This document shows positions 12,476-26,713 of a DNA stretch of 64,000 nucleotides, piece after piece. Location of the stretch: assembly GCA_029783825.1 (NCBI GenBank), contig JAREIK010012177.1, positions 18,419 to 82,418 on the forward strand, written 5' to 3'. The position numbers and the translations under genes were made by a program. The DNA is from Sapria himalayana. Taxonomy: Eukaryota > Streptophyta > Magnoliopsida > Malpighiales > Rafflesiaceae. Numbering within the stretch: the first letter of the stretch is position 1; each line of letters starts with the position of its first letter. The notes below the pieces were generated by a model. That model saw nothing but the letters and a program-made list of their open reading frames with translations. It ran no database searches and was not told where the DNA came from.

Positions 12476-13400
12476 TATGAGTAGTTATATTTAATTATAC
12501 ATAATTATATACAAAGTTATAAACAAATATATAGATTTACATATATGTATAAATAGTTAAAAATAATGTTATATTTAGTTTTACAAATATTTATATATAG
12601 TTATGCCCATATAATTAAACATAATGTTGTATGTTGTTATGCATGTAATTATAAATATAGTTACATGTGGTTATACATATATATACACATCTAGTTTAAC
12701 TTATATTTATACATGTAGGCATATATATTTTTTCATATAATTTCATATATTTATACATAAAGTTATGTATAGGTATAGATATACTAAAATATATATTTTT
12801 ATACTAATATATAAAAAAAATTAGTAAATATATGTTGTTAATTATAAATTTTAATATATTTATGTATAATGTTTTTATAGTTATACATATAGTCAAAGAC
12901 AATTATTTATAGTTATATGTTCTTATACCTATAGTATATATAGTTAAAAATAGAGTTATATATAGTTAAACATATAGTAATATATAGGTATATTCATACA
13001 TGTAGTTATAAGTAGGTATACATAAATGTATAAAAAGTTATAAACAAATAAATAGATTTAATTATATGAATACATATATGTATACATAATTACAAATATA
13101 GTTATATTTAATTATATAGATCATTACATAGTTATACATATATTTATATAGTAAACTATAATTAAATATTGTTATATATATATTAAACATATAGTATAAT
13201 TTGTTTGAAAAATAGTTATATAGAATTATACATATAGTTATAAATATAATTAAGTTAAAAAAATAGTTATATATAGTTGTGGATATAGTTATAAAATTAG
13301 TTTACATAGTTACAAATATAATAAAATATAGTTATAAAGAGATTTATATAGTTATACAAATATTTATAAATAATTATACATATATAGTTAAACATATAGT
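11690..13400 (-). repeat. TATAGTTATA-type repeat block, arm 2, with ~550-bp higher-order period
   Basis: Motifs such as ATAGTTATATATAGTTAAACA fill this block. Landmarks recur at spacings of about 525-580 bp: TATAAACAATTATATAGATT near 11930 and related forms near 12512 and 13037, and ATATGTTGTTAATTATA near 12266 and near 12832. This gives about three tandem higher-order copies. A long (TA)n tract occupies about 12414-12472. The left part mirrors arm 1. Confidence 0.8.
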
Positions 13401-16400
13401 TATTGATCATCCTCAAGATCATCCTAGCTTTTAATCAATGTGTGACTTTTAACATTTGGCTATCTCTCTAAGCGGCAACTTATGTTTGTTTATTTATCAT
13501 AGGTTAATCACCAAACAATTAGTCCAACATGAGGTTCATCATAAAATTTGCCCACTAAATCACTATTATGCTTTAGAAAGTAGCATTCTAGATTTCTCTC
13601 TATGGCTATCACATATTTGTTATGAGTTAACAATAATACTCCGTGGCATCATTATTATTAATTAAGTAATATCTCTACTATTTTATGTTAGTGGTACTAA
13701 TCATACTTTTTCAAGTAATTAAATTTAAAATTATGTATACTTTTAATTCTTTAGTTTTTGAGTGCACTCTATTTTTAACATGATACATTACATATATTTA
13801 TTTATTATTATTTTTATCTCATTTTATTATGTTTTTTAATTTTATAATAGTTAATAATATTACTATGATGCTTATTTAGTATAATAGTATCAATGTTCGT
13901 TTTATTATTTTGGTATATTTATTATAGCTTTTCTATATTCCACTTAACTTTGAATTGTATTCCTTACCAATTCAATTTTAATATTGGTATAAGTATCAAA
14001 AGTTGTCGAGCATGCCACTAGGTTTTTTGAGAATTCACGACATAATGTGCCAATAAATATGATAAATTTCGTGAGTGAAGTATTGTAAAACATTTTCTAA
14101 GTTTGTCACTTTCTTCATCTTTTCGCGAGGTTAAAGTTTCTTAATATTTATTTTTCAAATTTAAGTATTAACTTTTGCATTGTTGAAATGTGAGTTAATA
14201 ATTTTTTTGTTGATACATTTTTTTTTCTTGAATCTTTTTTTACAGTAGCTGATGCCATACTAGCTTATGTTAATATTTAATGATCTACAATGTGTTATAA
14301 CATTATTGTTAATCTTATTAATTTGAGTTATCCAGCTAAATAACTTAATTTTAATTTCAGAGTTAACCATGTTTTTTTAGATATTTTTGTAGGATTTATA
14401 TAACTTTGTGGATGACTTTTCTAAGAATTGATTATGTTGTCTATCTCTATTTTTGTCATATCAGAGGATAAATTAGATGCTTAGTTTTCATTAATATTTT
14501 TTTATTCACTAATGGTTTAATTTTTATGTTTCGATAAATTTAAAACTTATGAAAGCAAGCATAAAATAGATTATTTTTATTAATAATGAGGTACACTTAA
14601 GAAACTATGCTAGCATTTTTATAGTATGTCAAGAGAATATTAATAAAAATATATTTTATCTAGATTACCTAGAATATTATATAATATTATTATGTAAGAT
14701 GACTTTTATTATTTTGTTATTTTATAAATAAGTATTATCGTATTACATAATTCATATCTCATAAAGAAAAAAATAATTTTTATATATTTATACTTTATTT
14801 TAAAAAAATGATTGATATTCACTAAGAATATGAAATAAAGATTTTTAATAATTATAATATTATATAATATACATTGTGAGAATTTGTATTTTTATTGAAA
14901 AACATAAAGTGATCTATCTTGTATTTTATCTAGCCATATTAATTTCATATTGAAAATTAAGAGATTATCAAAAATATTCAATTAATACAACTTGAAAACT
15001 TTTTTTATAAGACATTTTAGGATGAATCAATTATGATTGAAAATTAATTAATCACATTAATATCTTCTTTTATTTTTTTTCAAATTGTATTTCTTATCAA
15101 TTATTTAATCACAACATTTATCATTTGTGTTGTAAGATGCATGAATTTTGTTCGATTGTTTTTTTAAAAGTAAGAAAATAAATTGTGTCATCTCGTGTCT
15201 TTCTAGGTCATTATAGTGTTCAAAAAAATATACCTACAATTCATCATTACCACAAATTAGTAATTGAGTAATATAATTTTTTAAAGATTCTTTTCGGTGT
15301 GGCAATTTATGTGAGGCTAAAGAGATTGTTTTCAAGTTAACTCACATTTGGGTTTTCTTAGGAATTTTGTGGGCAATTTTTTTTAATGATTTTCTTAATC
15401 TTATATATTATTTAGCCAGAACTTATAATAATATGAGAAAGTTGAGTCTAACACTAATTATTATAGATGAAAATTCATATAAATTGTTATTATTTCATAT
15501 TTATTTAATATGAAATCAATCAATTGATAGTAAAAACTTACTAACTACTAACATACTAGATAAAAATAATGAAGATAATAGAGAAGAGAATTTATGTTAA
15601 AATATTTTAATCATATATATTTAAATACACTATTATTTTATGTGATGATTGTGTCTTTTTTAATAAAAAGAAATATTATTATAATTTTATTTTTTATTTG
15701 TTACTTAATTATGATTTTTTGAGTAAGTAAGAAACTAATAATATTTTTTTATTCTAATGAATTAATTTTATATAATATATATATATATGTTCTTATTTTG
15801 AATTAATAGCTTTTATACCTCATTGTCTCAAGAATTATGTCTTGACTTACTAATTATTCAACTTGTTATTTTATGCTTTTGCCTCTACAAGTATTTAAAT
15901 TTATAGTATAGATTATATCTCGTTCTTGTTTTATTTAATTAATAATCAATTTTTAATAATAAATTTAATTATAATGATTTAAATGATGAAATGTATTTGG
16001 AAAAGTCTTTAAGATTCGCATTTTTATGATTTTTTGAGTTACATATATTATTTCTATAAATATGACTCGGAGAAAAGTTGTGTTATATTTCTGTAATTGA
16101 TACTATTATTATATATATAAATGAATTGAATATTTTTATATTCAAATATTTTTTTATAATAGTTTCGAATATTCAATGATTTAAATATTTTTTTAGTTTT
16201 TAAGTAATATATTTAAATGAAAAATTTATTTTATTCCATCTTTTGTCTATGTGATTATTTCTCTATGAGTTTTCCATTGTTAACTCTATTAGATATAAAG
16301 AAAAATATGAGAATATATTTTCTTTTATTCTTTAATATTGTAAATCTTTTATTAGGTTCTCTCAATAAGATGTATGATGTGGTCCTATTTATATTCACAA

Positions 16401-17760
16401 ATATATGAAAATATATATGGAATTACTTTTATTCTCTTTGAGTGATTCAAGATATTTGTGATTATTTGACTATTAATATTATTTTTGGGTCTCAATAATA
16501 ATAGACCATAATATCAATTATTATTTTTGTATAAACACACATCTAATAAACATGAGATTTTCATATTTACCCATTTGTGATTAGTGATTAAAATCCATAA
16601 AATAAAAATTATAAAGAGAGTTCATAATTGTATTAATAACAAACTTAAAGATTGATAACTACTTTAATTTAATAATTTGCATATAATAATAATAAGTTAG
16701 CATGTATCTATGAATTAATCATTCTGAAATATATTCATGATTATAAAAGATATATAAGACACTTCTCATGAAGCCAATTTTCATCTCTCTTAACCAATAT
16801 TTTTACATATATATTTTATTTCTTTTCTCCCCATTTTTTTATGTTGTATAGTTTATTTTTACAAACTTGACATTTCAAATAATAATATAAAGATGTTTTT
16901 CACACATAAAACATAATTTAGTCATACATTTGAATCATAAAAAGTATTTCCTAGTTTAAGCCATGGGTTTCTCAAGCTAGATTAACACCTCAACTAATCT
17001 TATTATCCCTAAGCATTGGTAGATGCAAGCCCTAGTAACCAAAAGAGAGGAATAAGTATTGATAGAAGGAGTCAAACATGTCCATAAATTTTTTAGTTCA
17101 ACTAACCATAAGGCTGTTGTGCATTATGGCTTCATAAAAAGTAATACTTAGTCCCATGCAATTATCAAGCTTAAAGATATTTCTTTTTACATAGAAAATA
17201 AAATAACATTTTTTGAGGATTGTTCAAAGAATATTTCTTTCTTCCAAATGAGGAGGATTATTCAAAAATTTTCTTCTTAACCAACTAGTAGTTTTTTGAT
17301 GATGACAAAAGCAATATTACAAATGCACATAATCTTGTTGCAATAGCATAGAATTAACATGTACTCTAATAGTGTAAATAAGTTGATAACCTGGTGAAAA
17401 ATATCTGATCATTTGCTGGACATAGAGCAGTACTTCTCAATTTTCTTTTTTGCTGACGAGAGATTTGATTACTGGTATGGCATCAAATTGGGCATGGTGG
17501 AGAGCTTCCATGCACCAAAGAAATTAATTCCTTATGGTCATAGTTTTTTTCTAAACTAAAAGTAAAACAACTTACCAGACAAAACTAAATAAAGGTCATA
17601 CACACTACACAAGGCTCTGGCTTAGTATGGAGTCAGAGAGAATTCAATATATTAACAATCTTATCTCCAAGATTCAGAAAAGTTATCTTATAAACCTCGA
17701 ACCCGAGACCTAACACCCTTGGATGAACATATTTATCATCACGCCAAGGCACAACATATA
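13401..17760. other. AT-rich non-coding DNA
   Basis: No conserved coding domain is visible. Short frames at 13456-13665 and 16217-16408 have no recognisable motif. A slightly more complex patch at 17.0-17.75 kb holds a 50-codon open stretch, listed separately. Confidence 0.5.
17407..17559 (+). other. Possible 50-codon coding relic
   Basis: An open + frame with non-repetitive residue use (motifs FFADERFDYWYGIK and MVESFHAPKK) runs for 50 codons without an ATG at its start and ends at a TAA. It looks more protein-like than the surrounding AT-rich DNA and could be an exon relic inside a transposon. I do not recognise the family. It could be chance. Confidence 0.2.
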
Positions 17761-18527
17761 TTAAATAGAGTTATATATAATTATATATAATCTATATATT
17801 AAATATATGTTGTTAATTATATATTTAAATATAGTTATGTATAATGTTTTTATTGTTATGCATATAGTAAAAAACAATTAATTATAGTTACATGTTCTTA
17901 TACCTATAGTATAGTTAGTTATAAATAGAGTTATATATAATTATGTTTAATTATACATATAGTTATAAATATGTTTGTAGTTAAAATATAGTTATATATA
18001 CCATTTTTATAGTTATACATATTGTAAAATACAATTATATATAGTTATATATTATTATACATTTAGTATATTTTGTTAAAAATATAGTTATATAGAATTA
18101 TACATATAGTTATAAATTTATATATATTAAAAAAAATAGTTATATATAGTTAAATATAGTTAGAAAAATAGTTATACATATAGTTATAAAAATAGTTTAC
18201 ATAATTACAAATATAGTTAAATATATTATAAAGTGTTTTATCTAGTTATAGATATATTTATAAATAGGTATACCTATATAGTTAAACATATAGTTATATA
18301 TATGTTGTTATAAGTTTTAATTATAATTATAGTTACATGTGTGATTGCACACAGTCATACATATAGTTATAAATGTAGTTATGCATGTTGTAGATGTAGT
18401 TTTATAAAGATTTTCATGTAATTATATAAATGTAGACATATAGTTATGTATAGGTATTGATGTAGATAAATACATTTATATATAGTTATACGTTGATATA
18501 CATATTATCAAATACATTTATATATAG

Positions 18528-18583
<56 letters not shown>

Positions 18584-18710
18584 ATATATATGTATGTATG
18601 TATGTATGTATATTAAATATATGTTGTTATATTTATATATAGTTATGTATACTATTTTTATAGTTATACATATAGTAAAATACACTTATATATATTTATG
18701 TGTTATTAAT
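17761..18710 (+). repeat. Third TATAGTTATA-type repeat block
   Basis: This is a direct relative of the 11.7-13.4 kb block: ATATGTTGTTAATTATA and TTCTTATACCTATAGTAT occur in the same order as at about 12830-12940. A pure (TA)n plus TATG tract spans about 18532-18612. Confidence 0.8.
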
Positions 18711-19296
18711 CTTGGGATCATCATATTTACATAAATTATTATGTAAATATTAAATAAGTTGTTATATACACACTGCTCACCACAAACATAAACACCCATT
18801 TTGTGATTAACATCCAAAACCACAAGATTGTCTGAGTGGCAAAAAACATGTATATCATGTTTGCATACCTACTCTGCAACATCAACATCCACACAATGAG
18901 AAAGTAATATATCACACATGCATGAAGTATATATACACATCATTGTATATAAGCAATCCAAGCATACCATGGTGATAAATGAATTTTGTACTTGTAATGA
19001 TTTACCACGAACATCTAGAATAATATTGCATGCATAAGAAGGATCTACATAAATTTATATAATTGTGGTAATAACTTCACTATACATGATATCATACATA
19101 CACAAAGATCTAATATTTAATTTTGAAATTTATATAATTGTGGTAACAGTTAGGGTAGAAGAAGAATTTTGAAATAACAAACCACAAACTCAAAACACAC
19201 TCCTACATTAAGATAATAGATGAAAAGTTTGGGTTGAAAGCGTACCTCAAATCAAAAAGAAACTCATGACTGTAGAAATTCTCACTTACTCTTCTA
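18711..19296. other. AT-rich sequence, no gene seen
   Basis: Non-repetitive AT-rich sequence without an open frame of note. It ends near 19345 beside the motif CTAAGAGCATCTCCAATG, a phrase common at the ends of plant transposon-derived repeats. There is no TAGTG-type CACTA right end here. Confidence 0.4.
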
Positions 19297-19571
19297 TTAG
19301 GTTTTGATGTATTTGTGTCGAGAAAGAGAGGCAGACAGTAGAGGACTAAGAGCATCTCCAATGATTTTAATAATGTTTTTAAATTTTTTCGTGTTCCAAT
19401 TCGATAAACATGATCTTAGTCTATATAATTTACCTGAGAAATTCTTTGCTGTATTACCTATAAGTGGGGACTTCCGTGACTCTTTGATCGTGTCCAAAAA
19501 TTCTTTGTGTGAGCACCACATATTTTGAAAATTAAATGATGATCTATTCATTTTTTTTGAGGGGTGATAAG

Positions 19572-20150
19572 TTAAGGATTATGATCTGAGCAAGTCTTGT
19601 TAAAGTGTTTAATGCCTATATTACCAGAAGTGTCCATCCACTTTGAGTTGAGGAGACTCCTGTCTAGTCTTGACCAGATGACTGCTTTCTTTTTGTGGTT
19701 ATTTCTCCATGTGTATTTTGAGCCTAGGAAGTCTTCTTCTAATAATTTGGTCTTAGTTATCACCTTATTGAATTGATCACTAGCTTGTGTATTTATTGGT
19801 CTACCTCTTTTTTCTCCGATGAATTCTTTATAGTGTTGAAGTCTACTCTTATTATCCATGGAAAATTCTTATTTGATATTTCCTCCATTTTTTTCCATAT
19901 CTCTTTTCTTTTATTTCTCAAGTTACTAGCATATACGATTGATATAAGTCTGCCAATGTTTTTACCTAAACTAAGGTTAATGATTTGAACTTTTTCTTCT
20001 ATTATAGTTATATCCAAGTTATTCCACATAACCTAAATTTTATTAATTTTTTTTAGAAATAGCATTTTTATATCCTAACTTTTTTTTGAAGCTTTCTAAT
20101 TGATCTATAACCACCATAGGTTCAAAAATCATTAATAAGAAGATTTTATG
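19572..20150 (-). pseudogene. LINE APE-type endonuclease domain (degenerate)
   Basis: Three overlapping minus-strand frames carry successive parts of an APE-like endonuclease, the domain that nicks target DNA for target-primed reverse transcription. An N-terminal EPMVV motif lies near 20110, then an ISIVYAS strand near 19920, WIIRVDFNTIKNSSEKK near 19830 (family consensus GGDFN; here the second Gly is Val), FLGSKYTW near 19730, W-S-R-L-D-R-S-L-L near 19660, and C-S-D-H-N-P near 19575. The Asp/Asn of DFN and the SDH box are still readable. Frame breaks separate the pieces, so no enzyme could be made. Confidence 0.85.
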
Positions 20151-20799
20151 ATTTTTTATAATTTTAATTACTAAATTTTGTGAGGGGGAGTTAGTTATAC
20201 TCAGAATAATCTAGAATAAATATTTATGCATTATTAACCAGTTTTGATTGAGCCCTTCTTTTATTTTTTAATTCAATAGTTTTAATCAAGTGTTTTTGTT
20301 TGTTTCTTGTTTTTTTTATGTGATAAGGTTGGGTTTTAACAAGATTCCCTACTTTAAATAATTTATCCATTTGTAAGCTTATAATTTTTAAATCATCTAG
20401 TGCCTTATCTCTATTTCCTATCTCCATTCTTCTTTTTCAATTTATATATCAACTATGGAATGATTTTCCTTGAGGGTTTATATTTTAGTTATTACATTAT
20501 TAAAGTTTTTTATTGATTCAAGGTTTGAAGCAAAATTCGATCTAGTGACCAGCTCTTTGATTTTTCTTTCTACTTATGGTTTATTTTAACATTCATAGTT
20601 CTGATAACTAGTTCCTCTATTCTGCTATAATAAGTCTAATTCTTTCTTTTTCTGTTATATTTTTGTTTTGGGAAGCATTTTTTTTTTGAGAATCTATTGT
20701 TTGTATAGTGTTCTATTCATCCTCCTCATTAGTTTCCTCCTATCTAGCCAGCACTTTTCTAACCTAAATCTTATGTTCTACCCTTTATTTATTTACAAT

Positions 20800-20841
20800 G
20801 CAATTTTCTTAGTTATGTCCTCTCTTTTTGCATTGATTACA
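20800..20841 (-). pseudogene. LINE ORF1 CCHC zinc knuckle
   Basis: The minus strand encodes C-N-Q-C-K-K-R-G-H-N-stop-E-N-C, a C-x2-C-x4-H-x4-C knuckle typical of the C-terminal part of LINE ORF1 and gag-like nucleic-acid-binding proteins. An in-frame TAA lies between His and the last Cys, so the copy is not functional. The downstream Lys-rich frame continues in another phase. Confidence 0.75.
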
Positions 20842-20910
20842 ATAACTAGGCAAGGCATCAGAATTAATACGTAGCTAGAAACCTTAATTTTCAATCTAAC
20901 CAATCCATAA

Positions 20911-23900
20911 CTTCTTATTATTCTTATTGTTTTTATTCATCTTATTCTTCATATTTTTGTTAATTTTACTATTCTTCTTATTCTTATTATTCATTTTATT
21001 TTTCTTATTCTTCTTATTATTCTTATTATTTTATTCTTCTTATGCTTTTTATTCTTTTTATTCTTCGTATTTCTCTTATTCCTCTAATTCTTATTATTCT
21101 TATTATTCTTCTTATTATTCTTATTATTCTTATTCTTCTTGTTCTTCTTATTCTTTTTATTCCTCTTATTCTTTTTTTCTATTTTTTCTTTTTATTCTTC
21201 TTATTGTTCTTATTCTTCTTTTTATTTTTAGTTTTCTTATTCTTGGTATTATAAGTATTCTTCTATTTCTTCTTATTTTATTTATTTTTCTTATGTTTTT
21301 TATTCTTCAAATTCTTCCTATTATTCCTATTCTTATTATTCTTATTTTCTTCTAAATCTTCTTATACTTTTTATTCTTCCTATTCTTATTATTCTTAAAT
21401 TCTTATTTTTCTTCATATTCTTCTTATTCTTCTAATTTCTTCTTATTCTTATTATTCAACTTATTCTTCTTATTCAATTTATTCTACTTATTCTTCTTAT
21501 TTTTTTTATTCTTTTTGTTCTACATATTCTTCTTATTCATTTTATTCTTTTAATTAATCTTATTCTTCTTAATCATCTTTTTTTTCTTATTCTTATTATT
21601 CTTCAAATTCTTCTAATTCTTCACATTCTTCGTATTCATCTTATTGTTATTATACTTGTTATTATTTTTATTATTCTTATTCTTATTATTTTTATTATTC
21701 TTCTTATTATTTTTATTATTCTTATTATTCATATTCTTCTTATTCTTCTTATTCTTCTTATTCTTTTTATGCTCTTTATTCTTCTTATTCTTTATATTCT
21801 TCTTATTAATCTTATTCTTCTTATTCTTTTTATTCTACTTATTGTTTATATTCTTCTTATTCTTCGTATTCTTCTTATTCTTCTTATTTTTATAATTATT
21901 CTTATTCTTCATATTCATATTATTTTTCTTTTTCTTCTTATACTTGTTAATATGCTTATTTTTCTTATACTTCTTATTCTTCTTATACTTCTTATTCTTA
22001 TTATTTTTCTATTTCTTCTTATTATGCTTATTCTTTTTATTCCTATTATTATTTTTTTCTTATTATTATTCATATTTTTTTATTGTTCTTATACTTCTTA
22101 TTTTTCTTTTTCTTGTTATTCTTGGTTTTCTTAATATTCATCTATTTCTTCTTATTTTTCTTATTCTTATTATTCATCTTATTCTTCTAATTCTTCTAAT
22201 TCTTCTAATTCTTGTTATTCTTGTTATTCTTGTTATTCTTCATATTCTTCTTATTATTTTTATTCTTCTTATTCTTATTATCTATTTATTATTCGTATTA
22301 TTCATATTATTTTTATTTCTTCTTATTTGTTCTTTAACTTCTTATTATTCTTATTATTTTAATGCTTCTTATTCTTGGTATTCTTCGTGTTTTTTATTCT
22401 TCTTATTCTTCTTTGTATTCTTATTCTTATCAATCTTAATATTCTTTTTATTAATTTTATTCTTGTTATTTTATAGATAACTTATTCTTCATATTCTTCT
22501 TATTATTCTTATTCTTATTATTCTTCTTATTCTTCTTATTTTTTATATTCTTTCAATCTTCTTATTATTATTATGCTTCTTATTCTTTTTATTATTCTTA
22601 TTGTTTTTATTCTTATTATTATTATTATTATTATTATTATTCTTATTTCTTATATTCTATTTATTCTTCTTATTCTTTATATTCTTTATATTCTTCTTAT
22701 TTTTCTTATTCTTTATATTCTTTATATTCTTCTTATTCTTCTTATTCATCATATTATTCATATTTTTTTATTCTTATTCTTCTTATTTTTCTTATTCTTT
22801 TCTTATTGTTCTTATTCTTCTTATTGTTCTTTTTCTTATTATTCTTGGTATTAATTAGTCTTCATCTATTTCTTCTTATTTTTCTTATTTTTCTTATTCT
22901 TATTATTATTGTTCTCCTTATTCTACTTATTCTTCTTATTCTTTTCATTCTTCTTATTCTTCATATTATTCTAATTATTTTTATTCTTCTTATTCTAGGT
23001 ATTCTTATTATTTTTCTTCTACTTCTTATTTTTTTATTTTTATTATTCTTATTATTATTCTTATTAATATTTTTCTTCTTATTTTGACATTCTTCTTATT
23101 ATTTTATTTCTTCTTCTTCTTCTTCTTATTCTTATTATTCTTTTTATTTTTCTTATTCTTTATTTTATTTTTTTTATTCTTCTTATTCTTCTTATATTTC
23201 TTACTATTCTTATTCTTCATATTCAACTAATTCTTCTTATTATTCTTTTACTTCTTATTCTTCTTATTTTCTTTTTCTTCTTATTCTTCTATTTCTTTAT
23301 ATTATTGTTATTCTTCTTATTCTGCTCATTCTTCTTATTTTTCTTATTCTCCTTATTCTTCTTATTCTTCTTATTCTTCTTAGAGTTTTTAGACTTCTTA
23401 TTCTAGGTATTCTTAGTATTATTCTATTTCTTCTTATTTTTCTTATTCTTCTTTGTCTTTTTATTCTTCTTATTCTTCTTATTCTCTTATTCTTTTTATT
23501 CTACTTATTCTTCTTAATCTTATTATTATTATTATTATTCTTATTCTTTTTATTATTTTTATTCATCTTATTCATCTTATTCTTGGTATTCTTCTTATTA
23601 TTATTCTTATTATTTTTATTATTCTTCTTATTCTTATTATTATTCTTAATCTACTTCTTCTTCTGCTTATTCTTCTTATTCTCCTTATTCTTCTAATTCT
23701 TATTCTTCTTATTCTTTGTATTCATCTTATACTAGTTATTCTTATCATTCTTCTTTTCTTATTTTTATTCTTATTTTTTTTATAATTCTTACACTTCTTA
23801 TTCTTCTGGTTCTTCATATTCTTCTTATTCTTCTTATTCTTCATATTCTTCATATTCTTCATTTTATTATTCTTATTATTCTTCTTATTCTTTTTATTAT

Positions 23901-26623
23901 TCATATTCTTCTTATTCTTAATATTCTTTTTTTATTATTCTTATTCTATTATTTGTCTTTTCTTATTTTCTTCTTTTTATTATTATTGTTTTTATTCTTC
24001 TTATTCTTTTTATTCTTCGTATTCTTCTTATTCTTCTTATTTTACTTATTATTCATATTTTTCTTATTTTTTTTATTCTTATTGTTCTTCTTATTCTTCT
24101 TATTTAGATTATTCTTGTAATTCTTTTTAATCTTCTTATTTAGATTATTCATGTAATTATTCTAATTCTTATTATTCTTTTATTCTTCTTATTCTTTTTA
24201 TTCTTCTTATTCGTCTTATTCTTTTTATTATTCTTATTCTTCTTAATACTTTTATTCTACTTATTATTATTATTATTCTTTTTATTCTTATTTTTTATCT
24301 ATTATTCTTATTCTTCTTTTTCGAGTTATTCGTGTTTTTCTTCTTATTTTTTTTATTCTTCTTATTCTTCATATTCTTCATTTTCTTCTTATACTTATTA
24401 TTCTTCTTATTCTAATTATTCTTCTTATTCTTTTTTTTTTTATTCTTCTTATTCTTTTTATTCTTCTTATTCTTCTTATACTTTTATTCTTCTTATTCAT
24501 CTTAATTTATTTCTCTTCTTATTCTTCTTTTTCTTCTTATTCTTTCTATTCTACTTATTAAAGTTATTCTTATCAATCTTCTTATTCTTATTATTTTTCT
24601 GATTCATCTTATTCTTCTTATTCAACTTATTATTCTTATTATACTTATTCTTCTTATTCTTATTCTGCTTATTCTTTTTATTTATTTTATTTTGTTATTC
24701 TTATTATTCTTCTTATTTTTATTATTCTTCGGATTCTTCTTTATCTTCTTATTCTTCTTATTCATCTTATTCTTCTTATTCTTCTTATTCTTATATTTCA
24801 TGTTATTCTTTTTATTCTTGATATTCTTATCTTCATATCATTTTTATTCTTCTTAATCTTCACATTCTAATTGTTCTTCTTTTTCTAATTATTCTTCTTA
24901 TTCTTTTTATTCTTCTTATTCTTCCTTTTATTATTATTCTTCTTATTTTACTTATTGTTTTTATTCTTAATATTCTACTTATTCTTAATATTTTTCTTAT
25001 TCGTTTTATTTTCACATTATTCTTATTCTTTATATTTTTCTTATACTTCTTATTCTTCTTATTCTTCTTATTCTTCTTATTCTTCTTATTCTTCTTATTC
25101 CTCTTATTCTTCTTATTCTTCTTATTCTTCTTATTCTTCTTATTCTTCTTATTCTTTTTTTCTTCTTATTCGTCTTATTCTTCTTATTCTTATTATTCTT
25201 CTTATTCTCCTTATTTTATTATTCTTTTATTTTTCTTATTTTTCTTATTATTCTTATTCTTTTATTATTCTTATTCTTTTTATTGTTTATTTCTTCTTAT
25301 TCTTTTTAATCTTATTATTTTTCTTATTATTCTTATTCTTTCTATTCTTTTTATTTTTCTTGTTCATCTTATTATTCTTTTTCGAGTTATTCTTGTAATT
25401 TCTTATTATTCTTTTTATAATTCTTTATGTTTTTTATTCTTTTTATGCTTCTTATTCATCTTATTGTTTATATTCTTTTTATTCTTTTTATTCATCATAT
25501 TCTTCTTATTCTTTGTATTCTTCTTTTTTTTATTCTTCGTATTCTTATTATTTTTCTTATTCTTCTTATTCTTCTTATTCTTCTCATTTTTCTTTTTTTT
25601 CTTATTCCTCTCAGTCTTCTTACTCTTTTTATTCTTTTTATTCTTTTTATACTTCTTATTCTTCTTATACTTCTTATTCTTCTTATTCATCTTATTTTTT
25701 TTATTCATCTTATTATTCTTTTTCGTATTATTCTAGTAATTCTTATTATTCTTTTTATACTTATTAATCTTCTTTTTTTTATGCTTCTTATTCATCTTAT
25801 TCTTCATATTCTTCTTATTCTTATTATTCTTCTTATTTTTTTCATTCTTCTTATTTTTCGTATTATTCTTATTCTTCTTATTCTTCTCATTTTTCTTATT
25901 CTTCTTATTCTTTTTATTCTTCTTAATCTTCTTAATCTTCTTATTCTTCTTTTTCTTATTTTTGTTCTTATTCTTATTATTTTATTATTCTTATTATTAT
26001 TCTAAATATTGTATTCATCATATTCTTCTTATTCTTTTTATTCTTATTATTCTTATTATTCTTCTTATTCTTATTATTCTTCTTATTCTTCTTATTCTTC
26101 ATATTCTTTTTATTCTTCTTATTCTGCTTACTCTTATTATTCTATTTATTCTTTTTCTTCTTATAATTTTTATTCTTCATATTTTTCTTATTTTTTTATT
26201 TTTCTTATTTTTGTTATTCTTCTTATTATTCTCATTTTTTTATTCTTCTTATTGTTCTTATTCTTCTTATTTTAATATTCTTATTATTCTTCTTATTTTC
26301 CTTTTCTTCTTTTCTTCTTATTCTTCGTATTCTTCTTATTCTTCTTATTAATCTTATTCTTCATATTCTTCATATTCTTCTTATATTGTTTATTCTTCTT
26401 ATTCTTCTTATTCTTCTTATTCTTCTTATTCTTTTTATTCTTATTATTTTATTTATTCTTATTTTTCTACTAATTCTTAATATTTTTCTTATTCTTTTTA
26501 TTCATCTTATTAATTTTATTCTTCTTATTCTTAATTTTCTTATTTTTCGTATTCCTCTTATACTTATTTTTCTTATTTATCTTATTCTTCTTTGTTTTTT
26601 GATTATTCTTATTCTTCTTAATC

Positions 26624-26713
<90 letters not shown>

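Larger units (their letters stand above)
19345..20910 (-). mobile_element. LINE fragment: ORF1 tail, zinc knuckle and endonuclease, 3' half missing
   Basis: Reading from 20910 to 19345 on the minus strand gives the end of ORF1 and the start of ORF2 of a plant L1-type LINE. It begins just upstream of a CCHC zinc knuckle (20800-20841), passes a Lys-rich linker (20224-20427), then an APE-type endonuclease (about 20150-19570), and stops shortly after a post-endonuclease segment (19551-19350, WNTKKFKNIIK-type motif). Reverse transcriptase, RNase H and 3' UTR are absent. The 5' edge abuts the 9-bp array at 20911, as expected for a 5'-truncated copy landing in an array. Frameshifts and stops show it is dead. 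Confidence 0.85.

Noticed and set aside
19345..19362. CTAAGAGCATCTCCAATG as a MITE terminus
   Set aside because: The phrase resembles ends of plant transposon-derived repeats, but I found no inverted partner or target-site duplication nearby.
19304..19528. 74-codon + frame
   Set aside because: Antisense shadow of the LINE post-endonuclease segment on the minus strand.
26622..26712. (ATT)n and (CTT)n runs as independent microsatellites of interest
   Set aside because: Local triplet slippage inside the 9-bp array; common and unremarkable.
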